Shown here piece by piece: positions 1 to 12,114 of a DNA stretch of 64,000 nucleotides. A program made the translations under genes and the position numbers. Each line of letters starts with the position of its first letter. Positions within the stretch are counted from its first letter, which is position 1. The DNA comes from Asterias amurensis (taxonomy: Eukaryota; Echinodermata; Asteroidea; Forcipulatida; Asteriidae), in assembly GCF_032118995.1 (NCBI RefSeq), contig NC_092657.1:1175891-1239890 (forward strand), in the 5' to 3' direction. The notes under the pieces are model-generated. The model saw only the letters and a list, made by a program, of their open reading frames with translations, was not told the DNA's origin and made no database searches.

Positions 1-505
1 TTGCAAACCGTACCACATCATAATTGATTAATGATAGGCCTATTGACAGTTTAGGAATAGTTTAGTACTTTTGTTGTTATGACAGGTTTGTGTTTTAAGA
101 GTTTGGGCAAAGTATTTATTGGTGGTGAAGCACTTGTGCTTTTTACTTTGCAGTACTTTTCCCGCAAAACGTAGTCACTACTCTACCGTATAATTGATTT
201 AAAGAAGACAGTTTGGGAATAAGTTAGTCCATTTGTTGTAACTCTGCTAGGTTTGTGTTTTTAGAATCTTCAAGCGTGATCACGTACAATGGTTTCGACT
301 ACTCATAAAAGACAACTTAAGTCTAAATCGTTTGTCAACAAGCGACAATTGTTATTTTCTTGCTCTGCTAAGTGTCAAAGCAAAGAAGAATTCAAGACGT
401 GCATAGTACTTTAAATACGGTTTGGATTCCTACACATGGGTTACTTATCAATGGGTACTGAACAATTTTGATGGAATTTGGGGGATTTAGTGATTAAGTT
501 CTTAC
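1..505 (-). other. 5' part of onecut intron after the CUT exon
   Basis: This is non-coding DNA immediately downstream of the onecut CUT exon on the minus strand. The splice donor GTAAG reads leftwards from position 505. No homeodomain coding sequence appears in any frame before the window edge, so the next exon lies outside. A loose direct repeat is visible: two stretches around 30-170 and 170-280 share an AATTGATT...TTTGTTGT...GTTTGTGTTTT pattern. Confidence 0.7.
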
Positions 506-1559
506 CTGCAAGTCTCAACGCAGACATTCTTTGGAACTCCGGTTCTTGAAGCCATTTCCACATCCGTCTGAAAGTCTCTCGCCCGGATTTGAGCTTACTC
601 CACGGTTTAGGATTCCGAAGGAGGTCGCTCAGTGTTCCCTGACTCCGGCATAACACTCTCTGTGCAAAAACGGCTTGTGGAATACTGTATCTTTTCAACT
701 CACTCGTGACTCGTCCGGCGACTTCTTTCGTGTTCACTTCTTCGCCGTTGTTTGCTGTGTCCACCCGGTTGGAGTTTAGCGAGCCACGCTCGCCAGACCG
801 CACGGAGTTCGGGCTCGGGTGTGTATGACCGGTCATGCCGGTGTAACCGTTCAACACCATGGGGCTTGTTAAACCCGATCTTTGGTGATGGTGTGAAGGG
901 GGTTGTAGTGCTCTCATATGGTGTGGAGAGCTGGCATGATGTGTGAATTGTTCATAGCCGTTCATAGGGGATGCATATCTTGCATCTTGGGGTGTACATG
1001 ACATAGTTCCGTGGTGTGGCGAGCCATACCCACCCATTGATTGGTGATGACCATAGCCGTTTAAAACGGAATTGTGTCCCATGCCACTGTGGGCAACCAT
1101 AGAGGAATGTCCCATATTCATACTGCCAAGTTTATCATAAGGATTCGACGACATCCCGTGAAGATTTGACCCATTCATCAGAGTGAAACTCCCACTCATA
1201 TTCGAGGCTTCATGTCTGAATTTATCCGACACAGTCGAGATGGGCGGAAGGGGTTGGAGAGGGGTTAAAGTGGTGAAGTTATTTGAGCTAGTTGCAACTG
1301 ACTGCTGATGGTACCCGTTCATGTTAAGAGCACCCATGCTATAGTCAGCAACACTGCGGAAATCTGGCTCCAACATACTGGCTAGTGAGGCTCCAAGCCC
1401 GATGCCAGAGTTCCTTGAAGTCTTGGCAAGTTCAACCGGGCTAAAGAAATCGCAGGTAATAGCGGCTGATGATGAGTAGGCAGTGGACGGGCTTGAATCC
1501 GAATGTCCACCGTCGCCCAATCCGCTATCCAATGTGGCTGCTAGCTCGCTCGACAGCAT
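506..1559 (-). CDS. onecut: Onecut/HNF6 homeobox transcription factor, first coding exon (partial gene)
   Basis: This exon encodes the N-terminal 351 residues of a Onecut-class transcription factor, a nuclear DNA-binding protein with one CUT domain and one divergent homeodomain. The CUT domain fills residues about 273-351 and contains QRVLCRSQGTLSDLLRNPKP and RRMWKWLQEPEFQRMSALRL, nearly identical to vertebrate ONECUT1/HNF6. Residues 96-114 carry the family signature TTLTPLQPLPPISTVSDKF, followed by SGSFTLM at about 122. Between these and the CUT domain lies a Met/Gly/His/Ser-rich low-complexity region. I chose the ATG at 1559 because the frame upstream has no other ATG; G at -3 is favourable. 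The exon ends RLA+G at a GTAAG donor in phase 1, the same place where vertebrate genes split the CUT from the homeodomain exon. The homeodomain exon is outside the window. The family identity is secure; the exact start is less so. Confidence 0.95.
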
Positions 1560-2670
1560 TACAACGCCTCTGCCCACAGCCGTGAATAAAGCACAATACA
1601 CGGGGGCCGGGTTTCAGAAAAATCACCCACAGATACCGCGTCAAACGCACGGTGATGATCAGCAAAGCTCCACACAGCAAAACCCGTACGTAACACTAGT
1701 ATACAACAGTGCATAGAAACACACAATTAGAATGTACGACTCCAACCATAGGTAGGGCCAAAGAAAAAAACCAATCGGAAATGGGACTGCAGAAGCAAGC
1801 TTGATTACACCGGGTGAGAACGCATGGAGACAAAACTACTATATGATGCATTGCCTAGTCCGTGCCATCTTGTTTATACAGCTGCCTGGATGCACGCTTT
1901 TTTACTACTCGCTACCAACCACGGCGCCCTCTCACAGCGTAACGCGCACGCGCAGACCGTACCACCTGTCACATGCTGTAGTGTGGGGGCCTCTAATGCT
2001 GACAATGATGGTGGACAGTGGTGGGGGGCTTGCTGAAAAGGTGAGCTTCTTTTGGTGTTGAAAGGAAAGCTTATGTTTGTGAAGGTGCATCATTTTTCGT
2101 CTTCCCTTTGTTGTGGGTCATTATTGTTCATGTGAGGGTAAACTGTGTCTAACAACATCGCTGGACGTGTACATTAGCAAGGTCTTGGTGAAAAGTGCGA
2201 AGCCTTGTAGTAGTGGATCAAGTTGGTGTTGAATATAGTGCCGTCTTCAACTCTACAATAAGACACTTGAAGACTTTCTCTTCCTTGTACATTAATTTAT
2301 ATGTGATACAAAGAAAAACCCACCTTTTTGATTATTAAAAAGTACCAATTTAAATAGTTCAATTCAATTCAGTTAGGAATTTAAATCGTTGGATTACGAG
2401 GTTCGTATATACTTCTTTTCCACCAATGAGACACATGAAGACTTCTCTCCCTAAGGCTCGTTGTGGAATTCTCCGAAAATAAAACATTAAAGGTGATTCA
2501 GCTGTAAAAATCGTCAGAAAATACTATTTGTGGGAGGCTACAAATGCACTTATAAAATTAATTGTGTTGGGTAAAGACCGAATCATTCTGCTTTTAATTG
2601 TGAAACAAAGCAGTCCTCTTCAAACTTTGATGTGCGCTTGCTGATCATGCCTGTTATAATTATCTTTCTT
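1560..2670. promoter_or_regulatory. Upstream flank of onecut (5' UTR and promoter inferred)
   Basis: This 1.1-kb stretch lies upstream of the onecut start codon and holds no other gene that I can recognise. The first 500 bases are moderately GC-rich (CGCGCACGCGCAG near 1942), then composition falls to AT-rich. No TATA box or initiator can be assigned with confidence. Any enhancer or promoter role is inferred from position only. Confidence 0.35.
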
Positions 2671-2895
2671 TTAAGACACTGGGCACCTTTGGTAATTGTC
2701 TAAGACCAGTCTTCTCACTTGGTGTATCTCAACATGCATAAAATAACAAACCTGTGAAAATTTGAGCTCAATTGGTCGTCGAAGTTGAAAAGGAAAAAAC
2801 ACCCTTGTCAACAGCTCCCAATTACTCGTTATCAAGTAAGGTTCTGTGCTATTAATTATTTTGAGTAATTACCAATAGTGTCCACTGCCTTTAAA
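2671..2895 (+). mobile_element. Foldback element family F1, internally deleted copy
   Basis: Both family F1 ends are present: a left end like TTAAGACACTGGGCACC and a right end ACCAATAGTGTCCACTGCCT. The central section with the GAGACCTCA/TGAGGTCTC hairpin is deleted, leaving 225 bp instead of about 380. The family has ten or so copies in the window and no coding capacity, so it is MITE-like. Confidence 0.85.
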
Positions 2896-3461
2896 CTCAA
2901 GCGCGGATAGGATATATTTTGGATATACTTTAACTTTTACAAAAGCATTTGCAATAGGAACTATTTTTATCTCCATCTCCAAATTGTTGTATTTTGTTTT
3001 AGTTATGATATAGTTTTCAAGGTCAAAGTTGAAAAAGGATTCACAACTGTTCTTTTCAAACCTGGACTGTACTTGACAACAATGAACTGTTGATATTTTC
3101 CAAGCTGTTGTAACGGAATCTGTTTTGTTTCCAACAACTCACAGTTCAGTGTTTTTCATCCAGAAGGCCAAAATATATTTTCCAGTTTCCAAAGCTGTTA
3201 AAAGAAGCACCACTCTATTGTTTACTCCACAGATACCGTAACCTTGATAGGACAAAAGGTTCCCCTAAAGCCTATTGATTTATCCTACCTTTGTGTCTCC
3301 CTCTTACAAAACAAAGGATTGGATGGTTTTACCGTTTGAAATGTCTGTCAGCTAGAAGTGTGACCAGTGATGTCATTTATTGTTCGCATGATGGTTAAGC
3401 ACAAAATCGTATTATTCACATATGACGGAAAGGCACAGTTAGAGAAAGTAGATTTATTCCA
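2896..3461. other. AT-rich spacer
   Basis: I see no coding frame, RNA gene or repeat family in this stretch. Confidence 0.5.
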
Positions 3462-3850
3462 TTAAAGGAACACGTTGCCTTGGATCGGACGAGTTGGTCA
3501 AAACAAAAGCGTTTGTAACCGTTTTGTATATAATGCATATGGGTGGAAAGATGTTTTAAAAGTAGAATACAATGGTCCACACAAGTTTGCCTCGAAATTG
3601 CGTGGTTTTCCTTCTACTGTGCGAACTAACACGGTCGGCCATTTATGGGAGTCAAAATTTTGACCCCCATAAATGGCTGACGTGTTAGTCAACGAGGTAA
3701 AAGGAAAACCACGCAATTTCGAGGCATGTTTGTGTGGATCATTGTATTCTACTTTTACAACATCTTTCTACCCATACGCATTTTATAAAAACGGTTACAA
3801 ACGCTTTTCAAAGACCAACTCGACCGATCCAAGGCAACGTGTTCCTTTAA
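3462..3850. mobile_element. Near-perfect 389-bp palindrome (foldback family F3)
   Basis: The left arm begins TTAAAGGAACACGTTGCC and the right arm ends with its reverse complement. The symmetry extends to the centre near 3660, around GTCAAAATTTTGAC. Shared landmarks in both arms include a GTTTGTAACCGTTTT block and an AAATTGCGTGG block. As RNA it would form one hairpin of about 190 bp. A much shorter relative with the same ends lies at 26731-26864. There is no coding capacity. Confidence 0.9.
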
Positions 3851-4280
3851 CGTGTAAAGTAGATGTTTAGTTACAAACTTGAATTGTAAGCGTTTTTGTT
3901 AACACGTTAATGGAATAAATAAACAACATCAGCACAGCGATATTATGTACTTTCAAAACAACTATAATAAGTAGGATACCTCAAAACAAATACAAAAGTA
4001 AGAAACCTCAATAAGCAACTCAATGTTTTGGGATTTTTTTGGAAGACACTTTTGTGTCATGAATACGAGAAGTTTTATGAAACAAATATTTGCAGACTAT
4101 GTTATGTTGTGACTTTTGAAATGACCAATAATAGCATACACTAATCGTCAAATTTTAACACAAGATAATTGCGATAATGAACAATAATTGGGATAACATC
4201 ATTCTGGTAGCAAAACGAATGTTGGTCCGATTTGGGCCGATTCATATTTGAATGTTAAACAGCTATTTTAATAGATTTTT
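3851..4280. other. AT-rich spacer
   Basis: I see no gene or recognisable repeat here. Confidence 0.5.
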
Positions 4281-4645
4281 TTTAAAGGCAGTGGACACTA
4301 TTGGTAATTGTCAAATACTAGCCTTCACAGTTGGTGTATCTCAACATATGCATAAAATAACTAACCTGTGAAAATTTGAGCTCAATCGGCCATCGAACTT
4401 GCGAGATAATAATGAAAGACAAAAACACCCTTGTCACACGAAGTTGTGTGCGTTTAGATGGTTGATTTCGAGACCTCAAGTTCTAAATCTGAGGTCTCGA
4501 AATCAAATTCGTGGAAAATTACTTCTTTCTCAAAAACTATATATGGCTCTTCAGAGGGAGCCGTTTCTCACAATGTTTTATACCATCAACCTCTCCCCAT
4601 TACTCATCACCAAGAAAGGTTTTATGCTAATTATTATTTTTTAAG
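4281..4645 (+). mobile_element. Foldback element family F1, right end truncated
   Basis: It starts with the canonical end TTTAAAGGCAGTGGACAC and keeps the internal hairpin arms GAGACCTCA/TGAGGTCTC near 4470-4500. It stops after the TTATGCTAATTATTATTTT block, without the terminal TGTCCACTGCC. Confidence 0.9.
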
Positions 4646-5381
4646 TTATAGGCTACCGTTATTCGCACGAACAAATCCGTCAACGGTTAGTGGACGTCAA
4701 TTAAATACTTCAAAGAATCTCACGTCCATCAGCCAAAAGAATTGTGCATGTTATTGTCTGCATTGTGCATGGCATAAACGCGAAAGTTTGTGTATATTTT
4801 TTTGATTTGAAACGGCATCATCTGTCAAAATTCGTTTAAACAAGTGAAAGAACAACTTCAGACAACTTTTTTTTAATGAGAAGGGGGGGGGGGCGGTTTT
4901 GCTATCCAACTTCAAGAGATAAAAAGCTTAATAAACTAAGTCATAAGTCACGACTTATTAATTAAGAACATCTAATCCTCATTGGCCATGCATTATGAGG
5001 AATTAACTGTTAACAGATGGGGGAAACATTTTAAAGCTTGAAGCTGCTGTTAACCTTTCCAAACAACATGACCATAATTAGACAAAACCTTCCACACCGA
5101 TCGATCACTAACACTGTTGGTATTTTGGTGTATCTTCATTCCAACAGAGTCTGAGCCTGGACTCGAGCCGGTTGTAAGCCCCAAACATCTGCTTAGCTTG
5201 GAGCTTATGGTATTACTTTTCACAGACTAGTGGTTGTTTCTTGGTTTGGGTGATGGTATCTTTGTATTGGTGAATCGATTGCTCCTCTCTGCTGATGTAC
5301 GCGAGGCTGTTGGGTTGATCTTGTTAGACTAGGTATCCAAAGCTGGACAATGTGGCACAAGAACTACAAATTGAGAGTTAT
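4646..5381. other. Spacer with a G homopolymer
   Basis: The stretch is unrecognised apart from a run of ten G near 4884. Confidence 0.5.
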
Positions 5382-5560
5382 AGCCCCTTTCACACCAGAG
5401 CAATTTAGCAAGGGTCCTTTGCTAAAACGTAGCAGGGTTGTTAAATGGTACTAAATGTACCTTGTGTGAAAGGACTGTTTCTACTGTCCAAGTTCTCTTG
5501 CAAAATCTTGTCAAACATTGCAACATTTTACAACCATGCTAAAATTAAGCAAGAGACCCC
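5382..5560 (+). mobile_element. Foldback element family F4, degraded copy
   Basis: The left end AGCCCCTTTCACACCAGAG and internal blocks (GCAAGGGTCCTTTGCTAAA, TGTGTGAAAGGAC, ACAACCATGCTAAAATTAAG) match the copies at 43715-43976 and 48095-48304. The right end is decayed. Confidence 0.75.
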
Positions 5561-8170
5561 ATAATGAGGACATGTGGAGCAATGGACATAGGTTTCAGAG
5601 GGACAACACAATGAACTTTCATTAGCCAAAAGTATAGAGCCAATTCTTTGTTCAACCAACCCAACCAACCCGGGTAATTACTGGGGTGAAGAGCTGTATG
5701 TGAAGAGTCACAAACATGCAGGACACGTGACGCCTGACACGTTTGTTTTGCTTGGCACCTTTGTAAAATTCAAAATCGGACGGTTACTTTAGGAAGTTGC
5801 TGTGGACGTTGCAGGTAACAGTTTAAAACAGGGTAAATTTTAGAGACACTTACATCTGAACTGAAAAGACCAAGGAGTTTCACACACTGATCCATTTCTC
5901 AAACGGATAACATTAACTGAACATAAAGAACGCAATGGAACAAATTGAAACACTTTGGCAGTCACTCCCATCGACAGAGAAAATGTTTGCCATTTTCTCA
6001 CTCACTCTCTCTTTACTCAATCTACGGGACACTGGAGCAACCATTGGCAAATCGCCAACCCTTCTCCCACCATCCTTAATTATTTATTACTTATACCGAC
6101 GGATTATTCACAGGCGAAAGCTCCCAATCCCCACTGATCAGTTTCACCCCAAAGAAGTTTCTCTTTAAGTCTGTGGTCACAGTCTTGAAACCATCAACGT
6201 TCCCCCACTGTCTTCAAACGTGAATAACCCAACCATTGAATTCTTAGTGCTTTAATCCATGTTGGACCACGAACCAACCTTCGTTGAATAGCACAGCGAT
6301 GTAAGCTAACATCATAATCTCCGTGTACCCTTCTTTCATGGTCTTGCCCCCCGTTAAGATGCCTCTTCTTTCTTTCTGACTCTTCCTCCCTCCCCCAAGA
6401 GAGGAAATCATCTTGGATTGTCGAGAGTCTTAAGAAAGTGTTCTTACTCCCACCCTCATCAGTGATCCTCTTGTGGTTTTCTTGTGAACTGAAGGGGTGC
6501 ATTGAAGCCCCTTGATCTTCAGTAAGCCGTGTTCTTTTTGCGAGTAAAGGGGATCTTAGTTTATAGGAATTAATCGTATACATTGAAGTTTCGAAAGGTG
6601 CAGTTTTGTTTCGAGTCATTACGGTTGTTATGGACCAACACGGTTTAGTGGGTGAATAGAAAATAATGAAGAGGCTTAGACGAATGGTTGCTATCATCAA
6701 GTTCGTTGCCAAGGCGTATTGTATGTGTTTTTCTAGTGGATGTACAAGGTGTCGTGAGCTTATGGGTAGTAGGTAACAGGTTCTCATCACTGTCGTGGTC
6801 GCATGTCACGGTCGCTGTCGTGGTCACAATCTTCAAAATGTGTTATTTCTATATATATATTTTTAATCCCAAAATCGCTTAATATGCATGAAAGTGAAAT
6901 GAGCTGGTATCATTGTTTTTGCCGAAAATGACCTGGAAAAGCTATAGTATTTTTTTACAGCCCACTTGCTGCTGGTACTTGATGTTGTTGTTGTTATTGC
7001 TGATCTCATCATAAATAAAAACACAAACAAGCAAACAGTATTGTCTCTGATATAGTTAGACTGTAACAATGTCTTCATCTGGAAACAAAATGATGTTGAA
7101 GAATTTGCAGATGCTCCAATTAATAATATTTACTGTATTAGGCTTACCTCAGGGAAACCTACAGTAGTTTCACACTAAAGACTCAAACAAACAATAAAAT
7201 CCAAAAGGCCAATTTATCACGAAGTCTTGAAGCAGCAGCATTTACAAACTTCAAATCGGAAGTGCTCGCATTGTGCCCACAAAACCATCAAAGAAACCTA
7301 TGCACTCGGTAAAAGAATTTTATTTACCAAATTTATGTTCTTAAATCGTGACCTCACACTCTTGTTTGACGATAAAATGTTCTGACCTATTTCGACCTTC
7401 GCCGAGGAGCGTGGCTGGCCGTCCTGCGCCACGCGCCGGCCCCGTCGAGGCTCGCCACGCGCCACACAGATAATAAAAAACAATAACAGACAATCAACAT
7501 GAGAAGTCCTCATGCAAAATTAGACCCCCCACCCCTAAAAAAAAGAACCAAGCAAAAAACGTGTGCTGCATGCCAATCTTCTTGAACTACCCACCCAGGA
7601 AATACTGAAATTAAGTCAACATCATTCATTATTCACTATTTATATTTGACCATCAGCCCAAACGTTGCCCTAACACAAACTCAATGCATTTTCCCTCAGA
7701 AAAAAATGGGGGTGTGTAGTGGTATAAACCTTCACCCAACACACGACAGTGTTGTTGAACTTGTGCAACTCTGCGATGATGCCAGTTTATATTGTGATGT
7801 AAACGCTGCATTGTCCGAACACGTGTTCCAACTCCCAGAATAAAATAAGGCGCCAAACTCGCTCGCGTGTGTTCTAAAAACACCGCGCCCCGCGTTGTGG
7901 GTTTTGCTTACACAAACTGAATGTCATTGGAACTCCGCCTTTTTTCATATTCTTGTCTGGGTAGGTAGAATTTGATCAATTATAAGCGAGGACAAGGTCG
8001 GGGTGGTATTGTTGGGTCTCTATTGTGCTCGGAATACGTTTAAACACTCGTTATTTTATTAAAATTATCGTGGCTCACCTTCAGTTAGCGATATTACTAT
8101 TAAGGGCGACCTTTTTGTTGACAAGCGAGGGACCTTTTTCATACTATTTTGTATAAATAGTAACCGAAAG
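5561..8170. other. Long unrecognised intergenic stretch
   Basis: No gene is supported in these 2.6 kb. A minus-strand reading frame at 6194-6790 has no recognisable motif and biased composition. A short GC-rich island (7395-7465, with GCCACGCGCCGGCCCCG) stands out against the AT-rich surroundings. It could be a fragment of a tRNA-like or regulatory element, but I cannot assign it. Confidence 0.4.
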
Positions 8171-8174
8171 ATTG

Positions 8175-8460
8175 CCATTGATGTTGTGAAAAGACAAATA
8201 AAATATTATTTAAAGGGACTTGGTTGCTAAGGAAAGGAATAACAGTTAAAGTGCATATCTTCAAACAATAATTGACACAAATCAAAAAATGACATTATAC
8301 TTTCTTAAATATCTCACTCCACTGAAATTTTATATGAAGTTGTGAAAAGGCAGATTAAGTTTTATTTTTAGTTGTCAAAAAATGCAAGAAAACTTAAGGC
8401 ATATCTTCAAATAATTAAGGACATATAATATTACTTTTTCTTAAATATGGCCTATCGTGT
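8175..8460. repeat. Imperfect tandem duplication, about 150 bp unit
   Basis: Two copies share GTTGTGAAAAG followed by a GCATATCTTCAAA-AATAATT block (8187/8341 and 8256/8398). The second copy runs directly into the SINE beginning near 8452. Confidence 0.65.
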
Positions 8461-8790
8461 TGGTTCGAGTCCCGGTCTTGTGTCAAGACACTTTTTTTGT
8501 TTCGTCCGTCGGATGGGATGAAAAGCCAAAGGTCCCGTGTGTTCTGTGATGCACGTAAAAGAACCCAGTTACCAGGCGCTAAAAATGAAGTTGTTTGTTT
8601 TGCCCTGTTGTTTCTAGAGCAGTGGCAGCTGAATGCAACATAGCACCTTGTAAACCCCTAAGGTGCTACATAAAGTTAGTCTCATAGTTCACAAAATCCA
8701 AAGAAAAACCTGCTTTCTAAATTGTCTGTTTACTCAAGCGCCTTGAGTACCATATTGGTCACTACTTGCGCTATATAAGACTATTATATA
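8452..8790 (+). mobile_element. tRNA-derived SINE, complete or nearly so
   Basis: The left part contains a pol III B-box-like GGTTCGAGTCCCGG (8461-8474). The body has features seen in marine invertebrate SINEs: CACGTAAAAGAACCCAGT, TGCAACATAGCACCTTG and CCTTGAGTACCATATTGG. The end is the SINE tail GCGCTATATAAGACTATTAT. The A-box half of the tRNA head is degenerate. The element has no coding capacity and would depend on a LINE. Confidence 0.8.
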
Positions 8791-8795
8791 AAAAC

Positions 8796-9660
8796 TACAC
8801 GCCGTACTCTTGTAATTTCTTCCATTATCACCCACCGTAAATTCTGACTAAAACACAGGTGCAACTTCCGCAAGTTTACCCCCAAACACACATGATAAAT
8901 ATTTCATCAGGATAAGAAAAACCACCCCGCTTCACCGAACACTAAAATAAATGTGAATTTTATTGAGACCGCTGGATGGTTAACGTACACTCCAGTGCCG
9001 TTTGGTGCCCACTCTGGCTCAATCGCGAAGAGTTTTTTTACTCCGTGGTCGTTGGAGCAGTGGTGCGGGGTGGTCGATCAATGCCCACCGCCCGAAACAC
9101 CGGGCGTATTTGTGCTGTTACACGCGCTGTACCGTGTGCTTGCAATTCCGATGGCATTGGCCCCCATCACTGACCTGATTTGCGTACCCTATTTCACTCT
9201 TTTTTTCTTACACCCCCCCCCCCTCACTCCCTAAGTGTGGAAATATACAAATAAAAAATTCGAGATATGTTTTACTATGTCATGAGAATTGGGCATTTTA
9301 GCAGACCTTTCCTTGGACGGCCTCTGCTCGTAATATAATTGTATTGTCAAAAAGAGTTAAAATAATTAAATATATACTTTTCTGAGAAAAGATGCTGCAA
9401 ATTTGAATTCTGTTTGAGTGGGTTATAAAATTGAATGGCCATCTTTTTAAAGTGAGTGACGCGAAAAGAACAATTGCTTACAAATTAGGTTAAACTGAAG
9501 CAACTTATCATAACGTTACGTTTAAGTTGACCTGTTATTTGCCGCAAATAATTGGGAAATTATATTATATAAAGCCTTTTAAACATAAAAGGGATTAAAC
9601 ACCATAACAAAGTACACACGGTTAGTCAATGACACTGACTGGGCTGAGTAAAATACACTG
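8796..9660. other. Unrecognised spacer
   Basis: A GC-richer patch (8980-9190) gives short open frames in two registers, but neither has a recognisable motif or splice context. A C-homopolymer sits near 9213. Confidence 0.4.
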
Positions 9661-9735
9661 TAAAAACACAAGCGCATTTGAACATGTTTATGGAAAATGC
9701 GCTATATAAGTACATTATTATTATTATTATTATTC
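9635..9735 (+). mobile_element. SINE 3' end with ATT-repeat tail
   Basis: The sequence GCGCTATATAAGTACATT followed by (ATT)n to 9732 is the 3' tail of a SINE related to the one at 8452-8790. Only the tail and some adjoining sequence are recognisable. Confidence 0.7.
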
Positions 9736-11747
9736 TTACTTTGTTGTGCAGAAAATGAACAGAAAATCATATAGTGTTTTTCAGCTCATTTTTTTATAGT
9801 GACCAAAGTAATCAAAAACTACCACTATACACGAGTATACTTTTTTATTGTCCAAATCATTTAAAATAGTGAATGAAGTTAAAAAGCATTCAGAGTGGCC
9901 TATTTAACAAGTATGCCATCTCCGGTAGCTTCAGTTGTGTTCAAAGACCGGCGTTTCCAGAATGCATTTCCCCCACGTTGAAACCTATGTGGTGTCTCCT
10001 TCATCAACAGTCTACTTCCATAACGCAGCAATACTCACGTCCACCACATCCCTCCATTATGCGCTAAAAATCACCAATAATGGAGTGTATTTGGAGTAAA
10101 AACAGTGGAGCGTTCAGGCCGTGCATTATTCTTCAAGTGTCATAATTACGCCAAGGGCTCAAGTCCCGTGCGAGAGCTGCATCTCGCGAGGTTAGGCGAG
10201 GCATTGGGTTACGGACAAAGGGAAAGGGGAGGCTGATGCGCCCTAGGCACCTCTTGGTTTAATGGGCTGAGGTTGGTGAGGCACCTCAGGGTGGTTTAAG
10301 GTTGTGTTTCCCCCCTTGTGGGATGTTGTTGAGAATGTGACATCACTCAAGGAGCGATGGGTGAGATTGAAAAGATACGGTTCAGGTTCGCCTTTTACTC
10401 TTATTTTTTTCACTTAAAAAAATATGCAAAAGTTAAATCTCAACGGGGCAATTACGTGCATTCGCCATTTTGTGCAGCTCCCTGCTCACGTGTATAGGTT
10501 CACCATAATTATATTGTACGAAAAAAGCTTTGTAGCACTAGACTATTTCCTGGTATCAGCGGTTAATCTCTTTTCTATGATGTGTTCATCAGTGAAAACT
10601 GAAGGTCTATTTTAGAGAAGTATAAGGCACCATCTTGTTTTTTTGCATACGGTACAATTTGGCCAAACCGAGACAGAGAGAAAAGGGTAACAAGAAACGC
10701 GACATTTTGTGTAATGAGCATCAGTTTTCGTTATTGCTTGAATGTGGCGGAAACATGACGAAATGGCTGACATTGATAACGATTTTATTAGGTCAATTTT
10801 ATCAAAAGTTGTCTGCTGTTCAACACTAGAAGGCGCTGTTTATACAAACAGAAGATGCTACAAGTCACAAGATTTTCCACAAAATCTAAGAGGCTTTAAC
10901 TTTGCATTTATTTATGTTTAAAGGTCAATGATCGTATTTGCACTTTATTCCTTGTAATTCAACAAACCCATCCAATACCGGGAGACAAATTAGTCTGGTT
11001 ACTCTTGTGACGTATCATTTCGCATCTTTCATCCTCATTATGTGATCAGGGAATCACACAAAAGACTCTTGCAAGCGTATTGAACTCGTCCTCATTTTAC
11101 AAAGAGAAAAAAAGGCACCCTAAAATAAAATAAAAACTGTTAAGAATCGCATACGTAAATGGACTGTAAAAATATCCCATTCTGTGCAAGACATGAAACT
11201 AATTTCCCTGCGTCGCTTGAGTTCTGCCAGTTTATTTGATTTAAAAGCGGGATACTATAACCCATAATTGATTACTCAGTGGTAATCCAAACCCGTCTCG
11301 CTCTCGGGGGTGGCACCCCCGTGCTCAGGTTTCAAAATGTGGACCCTGATGGAATCACATGATTGGCAATTAATCAGTCTTTAATGCGAGTCTATGTTTT
11401 CTTTGATGGGTTTGTAGAGAGAGAGTGTTTGGGTGAAGATTGTGAGAAGGAGCTTGTGTTGTTGGGATTGTTTAAGATTACGGGTGTTTAAGTAAGATTG
11501 GTGCATTGATTGGTAATCTTGCTGATGGGCAAGCAAGCGTCTTGACTTTTTCTTAAAGACAAAGTAGGTGCCATTTAGTTACAGTGCTATTAAGTGTAAC
11601 CAGATATCTGAATTGATACGTTGAGTTATACGATGATGAATTCATCCAGTGGATTTATGTATGATAGTGAGACTGCACCGTGATTGTGTGTAGATGCCTT
11701 CATAATGGAGCGGCCATTTTGTTTCTCTCGCATTCACATCAGTGTAA
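9736..11747. other. Unrecognised intergenic stretch
   Basis: No gene is supported. A GC-richer patch at 10140-10330 contains a tRNA-like fragment (GGGCTCAAGTCCCGTG) without a cloverleaf that I can close. Confidence 0.4.
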
Positions 11748-11922
11748 CGAAATCGAGGCTATTAATTTTTATAGTAGATGTTAAATTTGCATCGGGGATA
11801 AAGAATATTAATTTTTAATTTTGGTTTTTACCCATACACCGATGTGTGTTAGCACTGTATACTCAGTACTTTCCCGAGTCCTGTGAAAAAATATCACAGG
11901 CATGTTACTCGAAATCGAGGCT
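11748..11922. mobile_element. SINE insertion with 13-bp target-site duplication and internal inversion
   Basis: The insert (11761-11909) is flanked by perfect direct repeats CGAAATCGAGGCT at 11748-11760 and 11910-11922. Compared with the relative at 32594-32760, the part related to the SINE 5' side (GATGTTAAATTTGCATCGGG) lies in the opposite orientation to the part related to its 3' side (ACCCATACACCGATGTGTG). The region holding the pol III B-box is lost. A long target duplication plus 5' inversion is the known signature of LINE-mediated twin priming. Confidence 0.8.
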
Positions 11923-12114
11923 GTGATGACAGAGTAGTCCGGTGCCTATTAGGTTCAGTGAGAATGACATTCAATGACGCTATACCAACACAGGAAACAT
12001 GACAAAGTTGTCACTGTGATCGGCTCATGAGCAATTGCTTCAAAGGCAATCATGAATTCTATTGACCCAATTCACCTAGTGACGTCATCACCAATATTGA
12101 GTACACCATTTTGG

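Noticed and set aside
1483..1716. Plus-strand frame opposite the start of onecut
   Set aside because: It is antisense to the onecut exon with no independent support.
6194..6790. A 198-codon open frame on the minus strand
   Set aside because: It has no recognisable domain, its composition matches its flanks, and no splice or promoter context supports it.
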